Shown piece by piece: positions 44,679-53,908 of a stretch of 64,000 bases of DNA; within the stretch, counting starts at the first letter, position 1; each line of letters starts with the position of its first letter. Source of the DNA: CAWDAQ01 sp963800325 (GTDB lineage Bacteria; Actinomycetota; Actinomycetes; Actinomycetales; Dermatophilaceae); contig CAWDAQ010000006.1 of NCBI GenBank assembly GCA_963800325.1, positions 248,001 to 312,000 on the forward strand. The letters run 5' to 3'. The notes below the pieces were generated by a model. That model made no database searches. It was not told where the DNA came from and saw only the letters and a program-made list of their open reading frames with translations. Position numbers and translations under genes: made by a program.

Positions 44679-45496
44679 GCGTCGATCCTGTCGTGCGGTG
44701 GGGTGAGCAGGGAGGTCAGGACGGGGACGAGACCGTCCTCGTCGACGTCGCCGGTGACCTCTCCCGCCGCCGCCTTCACCTCCTCGGGGGCGTTGCCCAT
44801 GGCGACCCCCCGCGCGGCCCAGGCGAGCATCTCGATGTCATTGCGCTGGTCCCCGACGGCGAGCGTCCGGTCCGGCTCGACCCCGAGCCGGCGCCGGAGC
44901 AGCTCCAGCGCCGTCCCCTTCGAGACGCCCTCGGGGTTGATGTCGAGCCACGCGGTGAAGCCTACGGAGTAGTTCACCTCGTGCAGGCCGATTCGCTCGG
45001 CCAGCTCGACGAAGTCCTCGCTCGTCCCGGTGGGGCTGCGGAACGTCACGCGGGTGACCGGCTCGGCCTCCAGCTCCTCCCACGAGACGACCGAGACCTT
45101 GCCCTCGAGCTCGCCCTCGGGGAACGGGCCGCTGACCTTGAAGCCGACGCCGAGGTCCTCGACGGCGACGACCGCGTCGGGCCAGGCACCCCGGAGGAGC
45201 CGCAGCGCCCGGGTCGGGTCGAACGTCACCGCCTCGAGGACCTCGTAGCCGCCCTCGCGCCCCGGGTCGAGCCGCAGCGTGACGGCTCCGTTGGAGCAGA
45301 CCGCGTGGCCCTCGTCGAGGCCGAGCTCGGCGAGCACCGGGGTGGTCGCGAGGATCGCCCGGCCGGTCGCGATGACGACGTGGTGACCGGCGTTCCGGAC
45401 GGCGCGCACGGCGTCCCGGACGCGGGGGGACATCTCACCGGCGTGCGTGATCGTCGTGCCGTCGACGTCGAGGGCGACGAGGTGGGGAGAGCCCAT
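44675..45496 (-). CDS. Cof-type HAD phosphatase
   Basis: A 273-aa HAD-superfamily hydrolase (Cof/type IIB). Motif I is ALDVDGTTI with nucleophile Asp, motif II VIATGRA, motif III Lys in GVSKGTAL, and motif IV VGDQRNDIEML. The cap domain between motifs II and III is of the C2 type. It should dephosphorylate sugar phosphates or nucleotides. ATG at 45496. It lies 31 nt after the ABC permease gene and overlaps the DUF1206 start. Confidence 0.93.
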   Translation of the reverse strand: MGSPHLVALDVDGTTITHAGEMSPRVRDAVRAVRNAGHHVVIATGRAILATTPVLAELGLDEGHAVCSNGAVTLRLDPGREGGYEVLEAVTFDPTRALRLLRGAWPDAVVAVEDLGVGFKVSGPFPEGELEGKVSVVSWEELEAEPVTRVTFRSPTGTSEDFVELAERIGLHEVNYSVGFTAWLDINPEGVSKGTALELLRRRLGVEPDRTLAVGDQRNDIEMLAWAARGVAMGNAPEEVKAAAGEVTGDVDEDGLVPVLTSLLTPPHDRIDA

Positions 45497-45527
45497 GCCC
45501 GAAACCCTAGGGGGTGGGGCGCGGCGC

Positions 45528-46709
45528 TCACTCGGCGGTCGACCAGGCCTGGCGCAGCCCGACCCGGCCCTGGAGCAGGGACCTCCGGTAGATCCGCTCC
45601 CCGACGACGACGGTGGTCGCGGCGAAGACGAGCAGCAGCGCGAGCGCCGCGACCGGCTCCCACCACGCGACCCCGCCGTCGAGCAGCCGCATCGGCATGA
45701 GCACCGCCGAGAGCGGGGGCACGAACGAGACGACCGTCTGCGCGGTGCCGTCGAGGAACAGGCCACCGAAGAACGTCGCCATGACGAGCAGGGTCAGCGG
45801 GCTCGTCGTCGACTGGAGGTCCTCGTTGCGACTGGCCAACGACCCCGCGACCGCCCAGAGGCAGGCGAGGGCGAGGAACCCGGCGAGGAAGAACAGGGCG
45901 AACCAGACGACCGGACCGGAGATGCCGGCGAGCGCGCCGCCGTAGTCGGTGAAGCTCAGTCCCACGAGCCCGACCGAGAGGTACACCGCCAGCTGGCCGA
46001 ACGCGAGCAGGGTGTTGCCGACGACCTTCCCGGCCAGGAGCTGGCGGACCGGGATCGACGTCGCGATGATCTCGACGATCCGGGACTGCTTCTCCTCGAC
46101 GACGCTCTGCGCGAGCTGGATCCCGAACAGCAGCGAGGCGATGTAGAACAGGAACGCGAACGCGAACCCGACGACCTTCGCCACGGCCGCGGTGTCGTCC
46201 GAGCCCTGCAGCCGTGAGGTCCGCAGCGTCGCGCCCTCCTCGAGCGCGCTGACGGTCGTGCCGGCGGCGCGGGCGTGCTCGGCGAGGACGGCGTCACGCA
46301 CGACCGTGCCGGAGACCCGTTCGAGGTCGCCGGGAACGTCGGTGCGGCCGGTGAGCACCCAGTCCCCCCCGGCCCGGTGCAGCCACGCGTCGGCGTCGTC
46401 GGCGCGGACCGCCTCCCGCGCGGCGGCGGCGTCGGGGACCCCCTCGAGGGCGACCCGGACGGAGGCGTCGACGTCGTGGGCGTCGTGCGCGACGGCGCGG
46501 GCCATGGTCGCGTCGGCCGGCGTCGCGGCGAGCGTGTAGCTCGAGGTGCGGTCGCTCGTGAGCACCTGGATGACGAGGATCGCCGTGATGAGGGCGAGCG
46601 TGAACAGGGTGCTGACGAGGAAGGTCCGGTCGGTGAGCTTGACCACGACCTCCCGCCGGGCGACGAGGGTCCAGACGGCTCGGGTGCCGGTCTGCGGGTC
46701 GCGGTTCAT
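45528..46709 (-). CDS. ABC-2 type exporter permease (NatB-like)
   Basis: A 393-aa membrane protein. One N-terminal helix (FLVSTLFTLALITAILVIQVL) is followed by a soluble extracellular domain of about 130 residues, then about five helices from FAFAFLFYIASLLFGIQLAQ. VVEEKQSRIVEIIATSIP and LLAGKVVGNTLL are the ABC2 coupling features seen in NatB. The ATG overlaps the ATPase stop codon (ATGA). It probably exports drugs, ions or peptides under control of the two-component system upstream. Confidence 0.9.
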   Translation of the reverse strand: MNRDPQTGTRAVWTLVARREVVVKLTDRTFLVSTLFTLALITAILVIQVLTSDRTSSYTLAATPADATMARAVAHDAHDVDASVRVALEGVPDAAAAREAVRADDADAWLHRAGGDWVLTGRTDVPGDLERVSGTVVRDAVLAEHARAAGTTVSALEEGATLRTSRLQGSDDTAAVAKVVGFAFAFLFYIASLLFGIQLAQSVVEEKQSRIVEIIATSIPVRQLLAGKVVGNTLLAFGQLAVYLSVGLVGLSFTDYGGALAGISGPVVWFALFFLAGFLALACLWAVAGSLASRNEDLQSTTSPLTLLVMATFFGGLFLDGTAQTVVSFVPPLSAVLMPMRLLDGGVAWWEPVAALALLLVFAATTVVVGERIYRRSLLQGRVGLRQAWSTAE

Positions 46710-47587
46710 GCGGTCACCTCCCGGTAGATCTCCGCCAGCGACGGGACGACCCGGGCGAACTCCCGGACGGTGCCGCGGCGGAGGGCCTCGGCGAGCAGGC
46801 GCTGGTCCGCACCGGGCTCGAGGGGCTCGAGCAGCGCGGTGGGCCCGTCGACGTCGGCGACGTCGACCCCGGGCCAGCCGCGCACCCAGCCGGCGTCGCC
46901 GCCGAGGACGAGGCGGTGGCGGACCGGGCCGGCCTCGCGGAGCTCGTCGGAGGTGCCCGAGGCGACGACCCGTCCGCGGGCCATGACGACGAGCCGGTCG
47001 CAGAGCCGGTCGACGAGGTCGAGCTGGTGGGAGGAGAACAGCACCGGCACCCCCCGGGCGGTGTGCTCGCGGAGCAGGTCGGCCATGGAGTCGACCGCGC
47101 CGGGGTCGAGCCCGGAGAACGGCTCGTCGAGGATGAGCGCGTCCGGGCTGGTCATGACGGCCGCGATGATCTGGACCCGCTGCTGGTTGCCGAGGGAGAG
47201 CTTCTCGACCTTGTCGCGGCCGCGGTCGGCGAGCCCGAACCGTTCGAGGTGCTCCAGGGCGGTCCGCCGGGCGTCGGCGGCGGCCATCCCCTTCAGCCGC
47301 CCGAGGTAGGCGAGCTGGTCGGCGACCGGCTGCTTCGGGTAGAGGCCCCGCTCCTCGGGCATGTACCCGAAGCGGCGCCGGTCGAGGGTGGTGACGGGGT
47401 GGCCGTGCCAGCGGACCTCCCCGGCGTGCAGCGCGAGGACGCCCATGACCATCCGCATCGTCGTCGTCTTGCCGGCCCCGTTGCCGCCGACGAAGCCGGT
47501 CATCCGGCCGCTCGGCACGACCAGGTCGACGTCGTCGACGGCGACGAGGTCCCCGAACCGGCGGGTGAGTCCCCGGGCCTCGAGCAT
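46706..47587 (-). CDS. ABC-2 exporter ATP-binding protein
   Basis: A 293-aa ATPase. Walker A is GGNGAGKTTTMRMVMG, Q-loop region GYMPEERGLYPKQ, signature LSLGNQQRVQIIAA (variant Gly-Asn in place of Gly-Gly, common in NatA-type exporters), Walker B ALILDEPFSGLD, and H-loop FSSHQLDLVDRLCD. A C-terminal beta domain of about 80 residues follows, common in this group. ATG start, 61 nt after the response regulator. Partner of the permease at 45528. Confidence 0.93.
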   Translation of the reverse strand: MLEARGLTRRFGDLVAVDDVDLVVPSGRMTGFVGGNGAGKTTTMRMVMGVLALHAGEVRWHGHPVTTLDRRRFGYMPEERGLYPKQPVADQLAYLGRLKGMAAADARRTALEHLERFGLADRGRDKVEKLSLGNQQRVQIIAAVMTSPDALILDEPFSGLDPGAVDSMADLLREHTARGVPVLFSSHQLDLVDRLCDRLVVMARGRVVASGTSDELREAGPVRHRLVLGGDAGWVRGWPGVDVADVDGPTALLEPLEPGADQRLLAEALRRGTVREFARVVPSLAEIYREVTA

Positions 47588-47648
47588 GACTGTCCTCCTC
47601 CGCTGCGAACCGACGGCCCCACGCTAGGACGGGCGCGGCGGGCGCGGA

Positions 47649-48476
47649 TCAGCCGCGGGACGGAGACCCGGGGCCGGTCCGCGGGTCGGTGTGCTCCGCC
47701 GGCAGGATGAGCCCGGCCTCGTAGGCGAGGACCACGGCCTGGACCCGGTCGCGCAGGTGGAGCTTGGCGAGGCAGTTCGACACGTGGGTCTTGACGGTGG
47801 CCTCACCGAGGTGGAGCTCGCCGGCGATCTCGCCGTTGGAGCGGCCTCGGCCCATGAGGACGAGCACCTCCCGCTCCCGCTCGGTGAGCCGGGCCAGCTC
47901 GGGGTGACGTTCCGGCCCGCGGCGGCGGGGCCGGCCGCCGGCGGCCGGTCCGGTCCCCGCGGCGGGACCGGCCGCGTCGTCGCGCGGGTCGTCGCTCGTG
48001 TCGGGGTCGGGGCCGCGTCCGGCGGTCATGGCCTCGATGACCCGGCGGGTCACCGCGGGCGCGAGCAGGGCGTGGCCGTGCCCGACGGCGCGGACGGCGT
48101 CGACGAGGTCGTCCGGGTCGGCGTTCTTGAGCAGGAACCCGCTCGCCCCGGCACGCAGGGCGTCGAAGAGGTAGTCGTCCCGGTCGAACGTGGTGAGGAT
48201 GACGACCCGTCCGAGGTCCTCGGCGACGACCTGCCGGGTCGCGCCGATGCCGTCGAGGACGGGCATCTGGACGTCCATGAGGATGACGTGCGGCCGGGTG
48301 CGCCGGGCCACCTCGACGGCCTCGACGCCGGTGGCCGCCTCCCCGACGACCTCGATGTCGTCCTCGACGGACAGCATCATCGCGAACCCGGACCTGACCA
48401 GGTGCTGGTCGTCGACGAGCAGGACCCGCAGCGGGACCTCCTCGGGCCCGCCGGGCACGTGGGGCACAGCGGTCAC
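47649..48476 (-). CDS. NarL/LuxR-family response regulator
   Basis: A 275-aa regulator. The receiver domain has the acidic pair in VLLVDDQHLV, phospho-acceptor Asp in LMDVQMPVLDG, and the conserved Lys in FLLKNADP. A long Asp/Pro/Arg-rich linker (about 45 residues) precedes the LuxR helix-turn-helix, LTEREREVLVLMGRGRSNGE then KTHVSNCLAKLHLRDR. The GTG start overlaps the kinase stop as GTGA. Its likely target is the ABC exporter operon just downstream. Confidence 0.93.
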   Translation of the reverse strand: MTAVPHVPGGPEEVPLRVLLVDDQHLVRSGFAMMLSVEDDIEVVGEAATGVEAVEVARRTRPHVILMDVQMPVLDGIGATRQVVAEDLGRVVILTTFDRDDYLFDALRAGASGFLLKNADPDDLVDAVRAVGHGHALLAPAVTRRVIEAMTAGRGPDPDTSDDPRDDAAGPAAGTGPAAGGRPRRRGPERHPELARLTEREREVLVLMGRGRSNGEIAGELHLGEATVKTHVSNCLAKLHLRDRVQAVVLAYEAGLILPAEHTDPRTGPGSPSRG

Positions 48477-49894
48477 CGGCTCGCCCCCGCCGGTCGGACG
48501 TCGTCGAGTGCCCGGGCCGCCCGGGGAGCGCCGCCCCCGGGCCGCAGCGGGTAGCGGACCCGGACGCGGTAGCCCCCGACGGCGCGGGGCCCGATCTCGA
48601 CCTCCCCGCGGTGGGAGGCGGCCCGCTCCCGGATCCCGAGCTGGCCGAGGCCGGAGCCGGAGGTGCCTCGGCGCGGTCGGCCGTCGTCGAGGACCTCGAC
48701 CTCGACGAACTCGCCCGGGGACGAGCCCTCCCGGGCCTGGACGCGGACGACGACCCCGACCCGGCGGGCGGTCGAGTGCCGCTCGACGTTCGTCAGCGCC
48801 TCCTGGACGGTGCGGTACACCGAGAGCGCGATCGGGCCGGGCACGAGCCGGGCGGCGCCCTCGGGGGACTCGACGAGGTCGTAGCCGACGGCGCGGGCGC
48901 CGCCCCGGGCCTGCTCGACGAGGGGGGCGACCTCGGCGATCCCCGGCTCCGGGGTGCGCCCCCGCTCCTCCGGCTCCTCGCCGCCCCCGCCGCGGAGGGT
49001 GCCGAGGAGGTCCCGCATCTGGGTGACGGCCTCGCGCGAGGAGAGCTCCACCTGCTCCAGCGCCCGGCGGGCCGCCTCCGGGTCCCGGTCGAGCACCCGC
49101 CTGCCCGCGGCGGCCTGCACCCCGATCACCGAGACGTGGTGGGCGACGACGTCGTGCAGCTCGCGGGCGATGCGCAGTCGCTCCTCGACGACGGCTGTGC
49201 GGCGCAGGTGCTCGGTCTGGCCGGCGATCGTGCGGGCCTGGTCCTCCAGGCGGGACCGCTGCCGGGCTCCGCGCCAGGCGACCTGCCCCCCGACGACGGC
49301 CCCGCCGAAGTAGACGACGTTGACGAGGAAGGTCAGCCCGACGCCGGCGACGACCGGGTCGAGCCACCCGTCGCCGGTCGAGCGCCGGGTCCCGGCGTGG
49401 GCGAGCAGCTGCTCGACGGCGTTGCCGAGCGCGAACTGCCAGGCGACCCAGACGAGCATGATGGTGACGATGGCGCCGACGACGACGGTCATCGCCCGGC
49501 GGTCCCGCGCCCAGGCGACGCCGGAGAAGAACGCGACGAAGTAGACGACCTGGAGCGAGACCTGGCCCATGACGGCGGGCATCGTCACCCCGACGACGAA
49601 CATGTGGGCGGCCGCCAGCGTGGCGACCGTGAGCGGCAGCCGGCGGCGGGGCAGGAGCAGGGCGGCGCCGGCGACGACCGCGAGACGCTGCACCCAGACC
49701 GGTCCGGGGGTGTGGTCGAGACCGCCGAGCGAGCGGCTCATCTCGAGCGTGAGCAGCGCCAGCACGAGGATCCCCGCGGTGACCGCGACGTCGCGGCGGC
49801 TCACCGCGGGCGCGGGACGCTCCCAGACGTCGTCGACGGCGAAGAAGTCGGCGACGCGACGGAGGACCCGGGCGCGGTCGGCGGGGACGGTCAT
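48473..49894 (-). CDS. Sensor histidine kinase (NarL-partner, HisKA_3)
   Basis: A 473-aa membrane kinase. About five hydrophobic segments occupy residues 35-200 (TAGILVLALLTLEMS; VVAGAALLLPRR; VVYFVAFFSGVAWA; VVVGAIVTIMLVWVAWQF; VGLTFLVNVVYFGGAVVG). The dimerisation helix has the phospho-acceptor His in RIARELHDVVAHHVSVIG. The ATPase domain has an N-box, VQEALTNVERHS, and a G-box, GSGLGQLGIRERAA. No large extracellular sensor domain is present, so it probably senses in or near the membrane. It is coupled to the response regulator. Confidence 0.93.
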   Translation of the reverse strand: MTVPADRARVLRRVADFFAVDDVWERPAPAVSRRDVAVTAGILVLALLTLEMSRSLGGLDHTPGPVWVQRLAVVAGAALLLPRRRLPLTVATLAAAHMFVVGVTMPAVMGQVSLQVVYFVAFFSGVAWARDRRAMTVVVGAIVTIMLVWVAWQFALGNAVEQLLAHAGTRRSTGDGWLDPVVAGVGLTFLVNVVYFGGAVVGGQVAWRGARQRSRLEDQARTIAGQTEHLRRTAVVEERLRIARELHDVVAHHVSVIGVQAAAGRRVLDRDPEAARRALEQVELSSREAVTQMRDLLGTLRGGGGEEPEERGRTPEPGIAEVAPLVEQARGGARAVGYDLVESPEGAARLVPGPIALSVYRTVQEALTNVERHSTARRVGVVVRVQAREGSSPGEFVEVEVLDDGRPRRGTSGSGLGQLGIRERAASHRGEVEIGPRAVGGYRVRVRYPLRPGGGAPRAARALDDVRPAGASR

Positions 49895-50005
49895 GGCCCC
49901 AGCCTAGGCAGCGCCTCCCCCGCGGGGCCTCCCTCTCGCGGGGGAGCCGGCTCCCCCTTCGGGTGGGCGCCGGGTGGGCGCCCGGGAGGTGCGGGCAGAC
50001 CCGGC

Positions 50006-51271
50006 TCAGGCGGGCGTGAGGACCTCGAGCCCGAGGTGGGGACGCAGCGCCTCGGGGACGACGACGCTGCCGTCGGGCTGCTGGTGGTTCTCGAGGATCG
50101 CGACGAGCCAGCGGGTCGTCGCCAGGGTGCCGTTGAGGGTCGCCGCGACCTGGGTCCCCCGGTCGCCGCGGACCCGGGTGCCGAGCCGGCGCGCCTGGAA
50201 CGTCGTGCAGTTCGACGTCGAGGTCAGCTCCCGGTACCGGTCCTGGGTCGGCACCCACGCCTCGCAGTCGTACTTGCGGGCCGCCGCGCGTCCGAGGTCG
50301 CCCGCGGCGGTGTCGATGATCCGGTAGGGCACCTCGACCTTCGCGAGCATCTCCCGCTCCCAGTCGAGGAGCCGCTCGTGCTCGGCGGCGGCCTCCGCGG
50401 GGTCGCAGTAGACGAACATCTCGAGCTTGTTGAACTGGTGGACCCGGATGATCCCGCGGGTGTCCTTGCCGTACGAGCCGGCCTCGCGCCGGTAGCACGT
50501 CGACCAGCCGGCGTACCGGCGCGGCCCGCCGGTGAGGTCGAGGATCTCGTCGGCGTGGTAGCCGGCGAGCGCGACCTCGGAGGTCCCGGTGAGGTAGAGG
50601 TCGTCGGCCTCGAGCCGGTAGACCTCGTCGGCGTGGGCGTCGAGGAACCCGGCGCCCGCCATGGTCTCGGGGGTGACGAGCGTGGGGGTGACCATCGGGG
50701 TGAACCCGGCCTCGACCGCCTGCTGCAGCCCGAGCGTGAGCAGCGCGAGCTCGAGCCGGGCCCCCACGCCGGTGAGGAAGTAGAACCGGGAGCCGGACAC
50801 CTTGGCGCCGCGGGCCATGTCGAGCGCGCCGAGCCGCTCGGCGAGGTCGAGGTGGTCGGCCGGCTCGAAGCCCTCGGCGGCGAAGTCCCGGGGCGTGCCG
50901 ACGGTCTCGAGGACGGCGTAGTCCTCCTCCCCGCCCGCGGGGACCCCGGGCTCGATGACGTTCCCGATCGTCCGCAGCAGCCGGTCGAGCTCGTCGCGGG
51001 CGGCGTCCGCGGCCCCGCCCAGCTCCTTCACCCGGGTGGAGAGCTCCTTCGTCTCGGCGAGCAGGGCGGCCTTCTCCTCGCCCGAGGCCTTGGCGACCCC
51101 CTTGCCGAGGGACTTCTGCCGCGCCCGGAGCCGCTCGAACTCGGCGATGGCGGAGCGGCGCCGCGCCTCGGCCTCGAGCACCTCGTCGACGACCTTCTCG
51201 TCCTCGCCGCGGGCCCGCTGGGAGGCCCGGACCGTGTCGGGGTCGTCGCGGAGGAGCTTGATGTCGATCAC
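50006..51271 (-). CDS. serS: Seryl-tRNA synthetase
   Basis: A 421-aa class II synthetase. The N-terminal tRNA-binding domain is a helical hairpin (about residues 5-110, KLLRDDPDTVRASQRARG and RARQKSLGKG). Class II motif 2 appears as STCYRREAGSYGKDTRGIIR and motif 3 as NGTLATTRWLVAILENHQ. TGTSEVALAGYH precedes the active site. GTG start at 51271. Essential for charging tRNA-Ser. The divergent antiporter gene is not its partner; both are on the minus strand with 32 nt between them. Confidence 0.97.
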   Translation of the reverse strand: MIDIKLLRDDPDTVRASQRARGEDEKVVDEVLEAEARRRSAIAEFERLRARQKSLGKGVAKASGEEKAALLAETKELSTRVKELGGAADAARDELDRLLRTIGNVIEPGVPAGGEEDYAVLETVGTPRDFAAEGFEPADHLDLAERLGALDMARGAKVSGSRFYFLTGVGARLELALLTLGLQQAVEAGFTPMVTPTLVTPETMAGAGFLDAHADEVYRLEADDLYLTGTSEVALAGYHADEILDLTGGPRRYAGWSTCYRREAGSYGKDTRGIIRVHQFNKLEMFVYCDPAEAAAEHERLLDWEREMLAKVEVPYRIIDTAAGDLGRAAARKYDCEAWVPTQDRYRELTSTSNCTTFQARRLGTRVRGDRGTQVAATLNGTLATTRWLVAILENHQQPDGSVVVPEALRPHLGLEVLTPA

Positions 51272-51303
51272 GACGTCAGCGTATCGACACCCGTCGGCGC
51301 CGC

Positions 51304-52617
51304 TCAGGGCGCCGCCGCGCGCCGGGTCCGCTCCAGCCGGCGCATCACCGGGGTCGCGCTCACCCCGTGCAGCAGGACCGAGAGGATGATCGTGAACGCG
51401 ACCGTCGACCACAGCCAGCGCTCCTCGGGGTAGGCCGCGAGACCCCCGGCGTGGGCGAGGTAGTACACCGACCCGACCCCGCGGACGCCGAGGAACGCGG
51501 TCGCCCAGCGCTCCTGCAGGCAGAGCCTGCGGCCGGAGCCACCGCGCGCGGCCCACCGCCCCCACCCGAGGGCGAGCAGACCGGCGCCCGGGCGGACGAG
51601 CAGGAGCAGGGCGAGGGCGACGAGGACGCCGCGCCAGTCGAGGTTGGCGAGCAGCCCGTGGGTCATCGCGAGCCCGAGGACGAGCAGGACGAGCAGGGTC
51701 AGGAGCCGCTCGAGCCGCTCGGTGACCTCGTGCATCGCGCGGTGGTAGTCGTGGCCGCGTTCCGCGGCCCGGATCGTCATCGCGCACGTGAACACGGCGA
51801 GGAACCCGTACCCGCCGGTGAGCTCGGCGACGCCGTACGCGGTCAGCAGCGCAGCGAGCGCGAGCAGGGGCTCGCCCTGCTCGGCGAGCCGCAGCGGCGG
51901 CAGGGTCGAGCGGAACGCGACGCGGGCCAGCAGCCAGCCGACGGCGAGGCCCACCGCGACGCCGAGGACGACCTTGCCGACGACGTCCCAGGCGAGCCAG
52001 CGCAGTCCGCAGAAGCCGGCCGTGCCCGAGCCGGCGAGCAGCACTGCGGCGGTGACGAACGGGAACGCGAGGCCGTCGTTGAGGCCGGCCTCGGAGGTGA
52101 GGGCGAACCGCACCTCGTCGTGCTCGTCGACCTCCTCCACCCCGCTGTCGGTGACGATGCCCGGCCCCTCGACCTGCACGTCGGAGGCGAGCACCGGGTC
52201 CGTCGGGGCGAGCACCGCGCCGAGCAGGACCGCGGCCGGACCGGCGATCCCGAGCCCGGCCCAGCCGAACAGCGCCAGGGCCCCGATGCAGAGCGGCATC
52301 GCGACGAGCAGCAGCCGCCACGTCGCCGACCAGCGCCGCCAGCTCTCCCGGTCCAGCGGGGAGAGCGGCCGGTCGAGGGCGAGACCGACGCCCATGAGGG
52401 CGACGAGGACGGCCACCTCGCTCACGTGCTCGACGACGACCCGGTTCGCGACCGGGTCGAGGTCGAGCGTCTCGGTGCCGGGGACGAGCCCGAGCAGCAT
52501 GCCCAGGCCGACGAGCACCATCGGCGCGGACACGGCGAACCGGGTCAGCGCGCGCGGGAGGACGACGGCGAGCAGGAGCGCGAGCCCCGCCACGACGTAG
52601 ACGACCGGGGGGGACAC
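51304..52617 (-). CDS. CPA1-type cation:proton antiporter
   Basis: A 437-aa membrane protein with about 12 helices. GAVLAPTDPVLASDVQ is the CPA1 ion-binding TDP segment, and RFALTSEAGLNDGLAFPFV carries the conserved ...EAGLND... acidic site. It probably exchanges Na+ or K+ for H+. The open frame continues upstream to 53154, but that part is antisense to the lipid-kinase gene; I chose the GTG at 52617 where the first helix begins. The start has no strong RBS. It lies 32 nt before serS in the same direction. Confidence 0.9.
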   Translation of the reverse strand: MSPPVVYVVAGLALLLAVVLPRALTRFAVSAPMVLVGLGMLLGLVPGTETLDLDPVANRVVVEHVSEVAVLVALMGVGLALDRPLSPLDRESWRRWSATWRLLLVAMPLCIGALALFGWAGLGIAGPAAVLLGAVLAPTDPVLASDVQVEGPGIVTDSGVEEVDEHDEVRFALTSEAGLNDGLAFPFVTAAVLLAGSGTAGFCGLRWLAWDVVGKVVLGVAVGLAVGWLLARVAFRSTLPPLRLAEQGEPLLALAALLTAYGVAELTGGYGFLAVFTCAMTIRAAERGHDYHRAMHEVTERLERLLTLLVLLVLGLAMTHGLLANLDWRGVLVALALLLLVRPGAGLLALGWGRWAARGGSGRRLCLQERWATAFLGVRGVGSVYYLAHAGGLAAYPEERWLWSTVAFTIILSVLLHGVSATPVMRRLERTRRAAAP

Positions 52618-52681
52618 GGGCCCAAGGATGTCACCGCCGGGCGGAGCCTGTCCGAGGGTGACCGTGGGGTAACGTCTCCGG

Positions 52682-53848
52682 GTGTCTGGTGACTGGTTGC
52701 TCGTCCTCGTGCTCGCGGTGAGCGTCGCCTTCGTCGCACTCATCCTGTTTCTCATCGCCTCCGGGCGGAGCGCACCGGCGACCCGCGGCGTCGGTCGCCG
52801 CCGGCAGCGCCGTCCGCACCGGAACGAGTTCCGCGCCGAGGACGACACCCTCGCCACCCCCCTGAAGCGGGCCGCGATCATCCTCAACCCGACGAAGTTC
52901 GACGACGTCGACGCCGTCCGCGCCGACCTCGCGGCGGCGTCCCGACGGCTGGGCTGGGCCGAGCCGATGATCCTGCCGACCTCGGTCGAGGACCCCGGGA
53001 CGGGCCAGGCGCGCGAGGCGCTCGTCGCGGGTGTCGACGTCGTCTGCGCGCTCGGCGGCGACGGCACGACCCGCGCGGTCGCCACGGCGCTCGTCGGCAC
53101 CGAGACCCCGATGGGGCTGCTGCCCCGGGGCACCGGCAACCTGCTCGCCCGCAACCTCGAGGTCCCCGTCGACCGGGTCGAGAGCGCGCTCGAGGTCGCC
53201 TACACCGGCCGCAACCGGCGCATCGACGTCGGCTGGGCGACCCTGGACGCCGAGGCCGAGCGCCAGGCGGAGGACCCCGGGGCCGACCGGGAGAACGACC
53301 GGCACATCTTCCTCGTCATGGCCGGCCTCGGCTTCGACGCCGCCGTGATGTCCGGGACGACGGAGACCGCGAAGGCCCGGGTCGGGTGGCCGGCCTACGT
53401 CGCGACCGGGGTGCGCCACCTCGGCGGCCCGAGCTTCCGGGTCCGGGTGCGCCTGGACGGGGCGCCGGAGATCAGCCGCCGGACCCGCTCGGTCATCGTC
53501 GGCAACTGCGGCAAGCTCACCGGCGGGGTCACCCTCCTGCCCGACGCGCGGATCGACGACGGCGTGCTCGACACCGTGATCGTGTCCCCGAAGGGGATCT
53601 TCGGGTGGGGCGCGGTCATCGCCCAGGTCCTCACCCAGCACCGCCGCGGCCACGAGATCGTCGACCGCCACACCGGCCGCGAGGTCGACGTCGAGACCGA
53701 CGAGCCCGAGGAGGTCGAGCTCGACGGCGACGTCATCGGGGCGGCGACCACGCTGCGCACGTGGGTCGAGCCCCGCGCGCTCGTCGTCCGGGTCGAGGCG
53801 ACGACGCGTGGCGGGTCCGGGTCGCGGCCGGCCGGGGACCCCGCGTGA
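52682..53848 (+). CDS. Diacylglycerol/lipid kinase family protein (YegS/DagK type)
   Basis: A 388-aa lipid kinase with an N-terminal membrane helix (WLLVLVLAVSVAFVALILFL), which would anchor it to the membrane where its substrate sits. The catalytic domain has AAIILNPTKF, the nucleotide-binding motif CALGGDGTTRAVATAL, and LPRGTGNLLARNL. GLGFDAAVM and SVIVGNCGKLTGG are conserved in the C-terminal half. Actinobacterial relatives act on diacylglycerol or other lipids. GTG start; it diverges from the antiporter with 64 nt between the starts. Confidence 0.9.
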   Translation: MSGDWLLVLVLAVSVAFVALILFLIASGRSAPATRGVGRRRQRRPHRNEFRAEDDTLATPLKRAAIILNPTKFDDVDAVRADLAAASRRLGWAEPMILPTSVEDPGTGQAREALVAGVDVVCALGGDGTTRAVATALVGTETPMGLLPRGTGNLLARNLEVPVDRVESALEVAYTGRNRRIDVGWATLDAEAERQAEDPGADRENDRHIFLVMAGLGFDAAVMSGTTETAKARVGWPAYVATGVRHLGGPSFRVRVRLDGAPEISRRTRSVIVGNCGKLTGGVTLLPDARIDDGVLDTVIVSPKGIFGWGAVIAQVLTQHRRGHEIVDRHTGREVDVETDEPEEVELDGDVIGAATTLRTWVEPRALVVRVEATTRGGSGSRPAGDPA

Positions 53849-53908
53849 GGCCCGCCTGAGGTCGCCACCCTCGCGCGCGGGTCACCCGGGGGCGCGTCCC
53901 CGGGTGGC

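Noticed and set aside
51304..53154. A 616-codon version of the antiporter starting at 53154
   Set aside because: The first 180 codons are antisense to the lipid kinase and contain no membrane helix. The first helix begins at the GTG 52617.
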